DNA of 64,000 bases from Dendrophyllia cribrosa (lineage: Eukaryota > Cnidaria > Anthozoa > Scleractinia > Dendrophylliidae). The notes beneath the pieces are model-generated. The model did no database searches. It was not told the DNA's origin and saw nothing but the letters and a program-made list of their open reading frames with translations. Position numbers and translations under genes: made by a program. Shown here in pieces: positions 12,784 to 21,300 of this stretch. Location of the stretch: contig JAJLRJ010000009.1 in assembly GCA_024195265.1 (NCBI GenBank), positions 14,026,291 through 14,090,290 of the forward strand. The letters are read 5' to 3'. Position 1 is the first letter of the stretch, and every line of letters starts with the position of its first letter.

Positions 12784-15270
12784 TCTAATAAACTGGTTTA
12801 AGACTTCAGAGGTAGTTCATCATTTTATTACTACAGCTCTGTTTCGTATGGCCAAAAGATGACCACACTCATCAGGCAATATCAACGATTGACCGTTAAA
12901 TTACAATAACTGGCTATAAAAGCGGGGATACGGTTGCTATGAGATATAAAAACATGCGTAATTTTATCATGTGAGTGCTATTTATAATTTGGGAGATTGT
13001 GTTACTTTATTATAAAGTTCTTGAGGAGGTATCTGTTTCTGTGGGGGCATGAACTTGCTAACTCATTTCGTTTGTTCAGACTGCAGAGATCCTTTTTACA
13101 GATGATTATGAATTTTTCAAAAAGACATAAATTACATTTCTTAGTAATGTTGTTGTAAGGTTTGCATTGTTTGATGATTTTCCACTTCAGGTTGAAAGGC
13201 TTGTTGTTGTCTTTAAGTGTCCATATGTGCTTCGATAATTCAGTTTCGTGTCTCTTGTTTTGATGTCGAAAGGAAGATGTGTGGTTTCTGTAACGTTCTT
13301 TGAAGTTTGTGGCGAGTCCTACGTATGAATCTGTTGATGTTTCAGTTGTGACTGTTGCTTGGTAGACTACGTTTGTTGTGAGGCATTTTCCTTCGAGGGG
13401 GCATTGATCTTTTTTTCGGCAGTTACATTCTTTGTCGAGTGAAAAAAAAAAAGAAAAAAAGAAAAAAAAAAAGAAAGAATATGGACTAGTTCAAACACAT
13501 ATATTTGCAACTCCGAGTTTCATGCTTCTCTCGAAGCAATCATCAGGCAAGTCCATATTCTTTCTTTCTATACAAAGCTCTGGATTATATCCATTGAGCA
13601 CTTTTATAGCAGATGAAGAGTTCAATTTTTCCTCTACTAGTTATATATATATATATATAATTTACCAAAGGTGAATACAAATGTTACAAGTACTGCTAAG
13701 GAGCACCTACACTGTCATAAGAAAAGAATTCTAGGCTGTACCTTAAAAATTGAATTTTTTATCTCCAATTTTTCAGCATTACAATACATCATAGAGACAT
13801 TTCACTAAGTATCAGAGTGTAAGTGCTGTTCTGAAATAGGGGTATCAAATTTTGGTAGTTAATGTTTTATTTTTATTTATTATTTTTTTTAATATTGATT
13901 ATTATGATTTTACATGATTTATTGTGTGTCCCCAATTAGTGCCATTTAGGCACTAGAACGACCAGACACTATAATAAAGTCTATGTATCTATGTATGTAT
14001 GTATGTATGTTACGTGAAAAAGTGTTAAGTTTAACGCTGTAAAAAGTGTTAAAAATGAAACTAGACGTTTCGGCAATGCTGCCTTCATCAGTAGTAAAAA
14101 TGTGTTCGTTGCTAACGTGTGCGAAAATTCAAAAAATTCAAATTCACGCGCGCCGAAGAAAAGCGCGCGCAAGGCTAGCATACGAGTTAATTATGAAAAG
14201 CCAAAGTCTTGGTTCAAACCACTCGGCGCCAAAGTCTTGTAATTGAAAATGAACCGCATTTCTTCGCGTCTTCTCCTGATCTGGTCACCTAGATTCGCTT
14301 TAATCACCGCTACCATCATGTCGCTGAGGTTGTGGTTTGGTCTCGTAAAATGTCTTGGAGACCGCTTCCGTGAACACCGATTGGATGTGATCAAAAAGAA
14401 AGTTGCGCTGCCAGTGCCTGAACATTTTACGAGACCAAACCACAACCTCAGCGACATGATGGTAGCGGTGATTAAAGCGAATCTAGGTGACCAGATCAGG
14501 AGAAGACGCGAAGAAATGCGGTTCATTTTCAATTACAAGACTTTGGCACCGAGTGGTTTGAACCAAGACTTTGGCTTTTCATAATTAACTCGTATGCTAG
14601 CCTTGCGCGCGCTTTTCTTCGGCGCGTGTGAATTTGAATTTTTTGAATTTTCGCACACGTTAGCAACGCACACATTTTTACTACTGATGAAGGCAGCATT
14701 GCCGAAACGTCTAGTTTCATTTTTAACACTTTTTACAGCGTTAAACTTAACACTTTTTCACGTAACTACAATTAACGCTGCGCAGGATACATATTTATTT
14801 ATCGTATCAAATTTTGGGTCAGGTCTGGTATAGGGTATAGAAAATCACATATTTTGGTCTGAAATATGGTAAGGGTTTTAAGAAGTGCACTGCACACCCT
14901 CACCCAAACGTTTGGGGAGTATACCCCCTCTCCCCGTTATAAATAGGTACTGGCGACAAAATGCTGGGGGTAACCCTGCAATGGATTAGCATCCTATCCA
15001 GGGGGAGTAGCAATTAATACTCCTACGTGTAGTTGCTTCATATGCCATGCAACAGTAACCAGGTTAAGCTCCAGCTGTGTGGGCCACCTGTGGCTTGTGC
15101 ACCACTTTACCAGACAAGTACAATGACATTTCAACCAAATAGGTAGATGGCGCTAACAAAGTGAGTTTAAAAAGTGCTCAAGATTACCCAATGACAGCAT
15201 TTCCTCCAACATCCAAAACTTTGAGACCAATCTTTCGTTGTAATTCTCCTGTTGGTAAAAAGTAATAATT

Positions 15271-15304
<34 letters not shown>

Positions 15305-18300
15305 TACCACGCTATTTCCGTGAGTTCAATCACCTTACAAATTATACTGGAATTAATTAACCACAATTATGTCTCACCAGTATATCTCAATTATGTCTCA
15401 CCAGTATGTCTTAATTATATCTCAACCGGTATGTCTCAGAGATCATTATTTACTGCTGTTTTTGCAAATCACATTTATAAATGTGTATATATTGAAGCAT
15501 TTGTAATGAAGACTTTCTGATTCTATTCACCAACCAAGGCAAACTTGCATAAATGTGATCTCTGACTATCATATTGGTATAATTGCACTCTAATCTAGGA
15601 ACATACATGTCTGTGTGCTTTTTAGCAATCTCAACTTGCATGCTCCAGCACAATTCTCTAGAACAGTTTTACTATTAATACATGTGTAAAAGTTGCCTTT
15701 TCCCTAAATAGAACAAAACAGATGTTGTCAAGAACCTGAAAGTTTGGTAAAGAGCCTCTGCCGTGCCTCGTTAGAAGACCTTGGAGTTCTGATCTTGTCA
15801 ATCCATTGGTATTCTGGATCATCATTTACTACCAGCTCCTCAACAAATCCATAAATGATGAGGGCTTTGTGACTGAATGGGACTGAACACGCTGCAAATA
15901 AAACAATGTCATTTGAAACAAAATATGCAGTGGGACATACAGCTGTAATGTGTCCAAAACATTACTTTAAATTTAGGAATTCTACGTACTGTAAAAGAAC
16001 TGTACACCACAAGAACTCTGCCTAAACTTGTTAGAGTCAATGAAGTAATCCACTTTTACGATGACCTTCACCTCACCACGAATACCTGTTGTTATAAAAA
16101 GAAATGAACACAACTACATATCTGTAGTAATTTAGTTTTCACTTATGCTGCCTCTGTTGTTGACTGGGAACTTAAACTTGCACACTTTTGGCAAAATAAT
16201 CAAAATTTCATATGGTATAGTCACACTGTACTGGATATTCATATGTTGGGACAAAAAGGATGCTTCCTCGGGTATTGGTTTAATGAGTGAAGAGATTAGA
16301 AGATTGTCATAGAGATAGACAGACAGATTAAAACGGGTGGATGAATCAAGATGGATGGATGGGTGGACAGACCATATAGAGAGATGGAAAGATGGATTGA
16401 TGGACAGACAGATGGACAGTCAGACACAGATAATAGCCAGATGGAAAGAAAGAGATGGATGAATGGATGGTAGGATAGTTGGATGAACAAATAAACAGTG
16501 TGATAGATGGATGGATGGATGAATGGATGAATGAATGAATGGATGGATGGATGGATGGATGGATGGATGGATGGATGGATGGATGGATGGATGGATGGAT
16601 GGATGGATGGATGGATGGATGGATGGATGGATGGATGGATGGATGGATGGATGGATGGATGGATGGATGGATGGATGGATGGATGGATGGATGGATGGAT
16701 GGATCATGGATGGACGGAAGGAAGGAGGGAAGGACGGAGGGATGGACGGATGTACAGACAAGTGGACAGATGGGCAAATGGCTGAATGGCTGAATGGACA
16801 AACCACTTAAACATACCATGCATAGTGTCATATATTGGAAACCATCCATCAATGCTTCCAGGTGGATCTTGAGTGAGAAGAGGTCCTAAACTGATATTGA
16901 CCTGATGAATAAAGGAAATCCCATCAATTGTATTTTTAGCATATATATACTAAAGTTTACAACTGTTACTGTTTATAATTCAACACATTGATACACTGCC
17001 CAAATATGGTCAAAAAGTTATCGATATACGCCATGTCTACATGACGTATATCCAACGATGGCGGTAAATTTCGCATTTTGACAAGAGAATGCAGAAATGA
17101 CGGACCCGGCCTCGAAATTTTTTCTTCCAACTGTGCTTTGTTATCAATGCCTTGAATTATAAAACTATTATTGCGCTCAAGCTTGCGTGATATCGCCTAA
17201 TTTTAGCCGACTCGGCCTATGGCCTTGTCGGCTAAGAATTAGGCGATATCACGCACGCATTTGCGCTATAATAGTTAAATGTCTGTAAAGTAACAGTTAA
17301 CAATGGAAAGGCCTAAAATAGCACAAAATGATAATCTTACCTTCCCTATAGCATCATGAGCAGTCACCGTGTCATGATCCATAATTCTAATAAAAAATAA
17401 TAATATTCAACTGGTGAGCTAATTTATTCTAATATTATTCAATTGTCTGATTACTGACTAATGGTTTTTTTTTTCACAAACCTCTCAAACATAATTACAG
17501 TATCATAAAAGTCTCTTCAGCAAACAAAACATGTACCGTTGCCTCCAATCCAAAGTCATTCCTAAAGGGTTTCGTTCAAATTTTCACGCTTCTACATTCT
17601 CTGATTCCAATCAACAATATTTTCACGAAATTCACCATGCCCAAAATTCTTTCTCGCGTAATATTATGAGGATCACCATCAGAGCTATGTGCCTTAAACG
17701 TAACAATCTCGAAAAGGAAATTATCCAATACCGTTCCGAACTTTCCAAAATTTGTCCAGCTGTCTTAGTACAATCAATTCGCGCTAAAATTCAAGAACTC
17801 AATGCTAAACTGTTCAACAGCCTTAACCAAATCAAGACCCAAAAACTTGAACAGTTAATAGGTCCTCAATTATCCGGCGACCATTCATTCGATAGTCACA
17901 ATGGCGTCGTTACCATTCCGGAAAATTTGCCGCTTTCTAACCCAGAGAGGTCTGTTCTTAGTAAAGGTTTAAACTTTGTTCCTATAACGAAACAAACCGA
18001 CGAATTTTCAGTCAAACAAGATGTTGAAAAATTCCTTCGCCGCGTGCAATTAAGAGCTTTTTTCCACGACAAAGAAGACAATTCTAACACCTCGGAAAAA
18101 GATGTTTTTGAAACACTCAACGTTCGCAAATCAAAATGGACTCCCCCAGAGGGCCAGTTTTCTTCTCTAGATTTTTTCATCAAAAAATGTCGTCACGATG
18201 TCCAAAAACTTAAATTTAACCGCCACACCAAAATTTCCAACCTTTCAACAGGAGAATGGGCAGCGCTCAAAAGTCTTAGCAAACGACGCGACATTGTTAT

Positions 18301-21300
18301 CAAAGCGGCCGACAAAGGCGGGGCGGTAGTTGTTTGGCGGACCGACCTTTACCGACAAGAGGCTTTTCGGCAACTTTCTGACACCGCTTTCTATGCCAAA
18401 GTTGATAAAGATCTCACTTCTACCAACCAAAAAATTGTCAAAGAAACTATCCAAGACCTCATTACTAAACAACATTTACCAGTTACCGCCAACAATCTCA
18501 TCATCACTACTCCTAGAACCTCACGCGTTTATTTCAAACCTAAAATTCATAAACCAAACAATCCGGGCCGACCAATTGTTTCCGCTTGTAGCTGTCCTAC
18601 CGAACTAATTTCTAGCTATTTAGACAAAATCATGGCCCCCATTGTCAAATCACTACCCTCGTACATTAAGGACACCAATCACGCACTCGAAATTTTCCGG
18701 GATTTCAGTTTTCCCAGCGAAAACAAATTAATTTTCACTATGGACATTACCTCTTTATATACCGTCATCCCCAATGACGAAGGACTTCAAGCACTAAAAT
18801 ATTTTTTCGACCAGCGCTCCATTCAAAACCCAAGCTCAGAAACACTGCTCCGCTTGGCCGAATTAGTTTTGACACTTAACTATTTTTCATTTTCCCAAAA
18901 CTACTACAAACAAGTAAATGGAGTCGCCATGGGCACCAAAATGGGACCAAGCTACGCTAACCTTTTTGTAGGCCACATCGAAGACAAATTTTTTAATCAG
19001 TACCACGGAACCAAACCCGAACTCTACGGCCGCTACATCGACGATTGCATTGGCGCTACCTCTTCCAGTAAAGAGGAACTTAATCAATTCATAACTTCTG
19101 TCAATACTTTTCATCCAGCTCTAAAATATACCTGGGAAATTTCCGAAACCTCAGTCGCTTTTCTTGACATTAATATTTCAATCAACGGTAACAGTTTATC
19201 CACAAGTGTGCACTACAAACCTACAGATTCCCACAGTTATCTGTTACATTCATCCTCACATCCATCGCACGTTAAAAACGCCATTCCGTATTCTCAATTT
19301 CTCAGACTTCGACGTCTATGTAGTGATGACTCTGATTTTTCCAACAAATCAGAAGAAATGTGCCAGTTTTTCAAGAAACGTGGGTACCCTGACTCTGTTG
19401 TTAATACGGGCCAACAACGTGCACAACAGATCGACAGACAATCAGCACTACAAATGCCACAGATGGAAGAGAACGAGAGAATTCCATTCACCCTCACTTT
19501 CCACCCACACAACAACACAGTCAAAAGCATCATTTTAAAAAATTTCAAATTACTCCAAAACGACCCCGAAACTGGCAGAATTTTTTCACAACCCCCACTA
19601 ATTTCATTCAAACGTGACAAAAACATAGGCAACTTTCTAGTTACGAGCGCACTGAAATCTGACGATGTACCGGGAACTTTCAAATGCACACGCACACGAT
19701 GTAACACTTGTCCTTTCATTCACAACGCGGACAAAATAACAGGACCCAAACGATCTATTAAAATCACTGATCGTTTTACATGCACCTCCGTAAATGTTAT
19801 CTACTGCATAACATGTACTTTTTGCAAAAAGATATACATTGGCGAAACAGGGAGGAGACTGGGCGACCGTTTTCGTGAACATCTCCGAGACGTTGAAAAA
19901 AATGACAAAGACGCATCCAAACCAGTCGCGCGCCATTTTAATCTTACTAACCATTCTAAACAACACATGACAATCTGCGGCCTTTCCCTACACCAGGGTA
20001 ACACAGAAAGCCGTAAAAACCTAGAACAAAAAATCATCTTTCAAATCGGCACTCTCAAACCCCACGGAATCAACGAACGCTTTTCATTCAACTAATCTAC
20101 ATTTGTTTTTCACGTCACCAAATTTCCACCAATAGCGTAGCTCCACCGCTTACTATATAAAACCACACACTACCCACAATTCCTTGATTCGCTCCGACGA
20201 AGGGCTAGCGCTCGAAACGTCAGCTATTTGAATCTTTTTACGGTGGTCAATTTACCTTATCGACTCAGTCGATAAAACTAAATTCTCGTGAAAACATGTA
20301 CTACTCTCCTATCAAAAATTACAATGTTATCATGATTGTTAATTAAAAATAGTTGAAAACTGATCACCTGATCTGCAGTGGTTCATCTTGTAGTTCTTCA
20401 TCATCAGCCTGATAGTTAATTATATAAAAGTGGTTAAAAAACAATTTGAAACAATTATCCAGCTAACCAGTAATTATATTTATTCACAAACTGACTTTTA
20501 TCTATAGCTCTGAGTGACTACCTCTTGTAAGCAGCCATTTCAAATTTCATGATACTGAATTTTCTTTAAATTCAGTCTCATCAATATCCCGGGGATGCTC
20601 TGCCCAAAATAATAGCCTTCAAGAACTCAAATGTTTAGAATTTAAGGCACTGAAAGTATAAACAGATTTGCGATTTCGAAGCAGGAATGAAATGAGACCG
20701 CTGACTTTTAAATGTATCTTCATGTACGCCACAGCAAAGGTATCACTGAAAATCGCCACTCTTATTTTGTATGATTTTTCTTAGGCTACGTATTTAAGCT
20801 CAGAATAACACATCAGTCGATTTGCATAAAATAGGTCTAAAAATGCAGGTAATGGGGTTTCAGAGAACCTAGCTCTTAAAACTTTTCTGGGGGAGCATGC
20901 CCCCGGACCTCCCTAGGAAAGTGTGCCTCCGGCACACAGTTTTCTCTTTACCGCTTAACAAAAATCCCCTACCTGCTGACCTGAAATTTAGGGAGAACCC
21001 TGCCTCTAGTAAGTTACCACTTTTCCAAAATACCAATTATTTAAGTCTACATTTTTTCCAGTCAAATTATTATTATTGGAATCTCCCCTAACGGTCTGAG
21101 TAACAGGAACTTAATAATAAGTCTTAAAGTGAATACTACAACTTTTAATCCAGACATGTTTCAAGAGTTCAACTCCCATCATCAGTGCGATGTTACGGTA
21201 ATTTACATGTACCTAGTTACCTAGTTATTTAAGCTTTGTAAATACCGTAACATCACATTGATGATGGGGGTTGAACTCCCGAAACATGTCTGGATTAAAA

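Larger units (their letters stand above)
12785..13440 (-). mobile_element. 5'-truncated Penelope-like element (GIY-YIG end plus 3' region)
   Basis: The minus strand encodes a GIY-YIG endonuclease tail, then a ~215-bp 3' region with a complete hammerhead core at 12841-12875. The element begins at an A-rich junction near 13440 and ends close to the (TA)n tract at 12755-12781. No reverse-transcriptase domain remains. Confidence 0.75.
14011..14767. repeat. Penelope-derived palindrome (two 3' ends joined head to head)
   Basis: The arms 14011-14353 and 14423-14767 are near-identical inverted copies around a 69-bp spacer. Each arm encodes, reading outwards, the C-terminal GIY-YIG tail of a PLE ([13 protein letters not shown] ... 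NQDFGFS) and then a hammerhead core. The plus copy extends further into the GIY-YIG (GDRFREH). The left end abuts a (TATG)n tract at 13988-14010. It lies in C2CD5 intron 8. Confidence 0.8.
17526..20301 (+). mobile_element. Near-complete Penelope-like element with 11-bp target duplication
   Basis: The insert spans 17537-20290 and is flanked by AAAACATGTAC at 17526-17536 and 20291-20301. It carries a single uninterrupted RT/GIY-YIG frame (17531-20095), then a ~195-bp 3' region with a hammerhead-like motif and a tail ending before the duplication. It sits antisense in C2CD5 intron 3, 139 bp from exon 4 and 66 bp from exon 3. The left boundary falls inside the ORF's first codons, so the 5' end was probably truncated on insertion. 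Confidence 0.88.

Noticed and set aside
14191..14584. Two 113-codon frames in mirror orientation
   Set aside because: Their C-terminal halves are real PLE GIY-YIG tail in a palindrome. The N-terminal halves are antisense shadows of the opposite arm, so neither is a gene.
16346..16852. Long overlapping frames encoding SIHP or WMDG repeats
   Set aside because: They are translations of the (GGAT)n microsatellite, open in several frames on both strands, and sit in a C2CD5 intron.
19294..20037. Minus-strand frames of 78-141 codons
   Set aside because: They are shadows of the PLE polyprotein on the plus strand.
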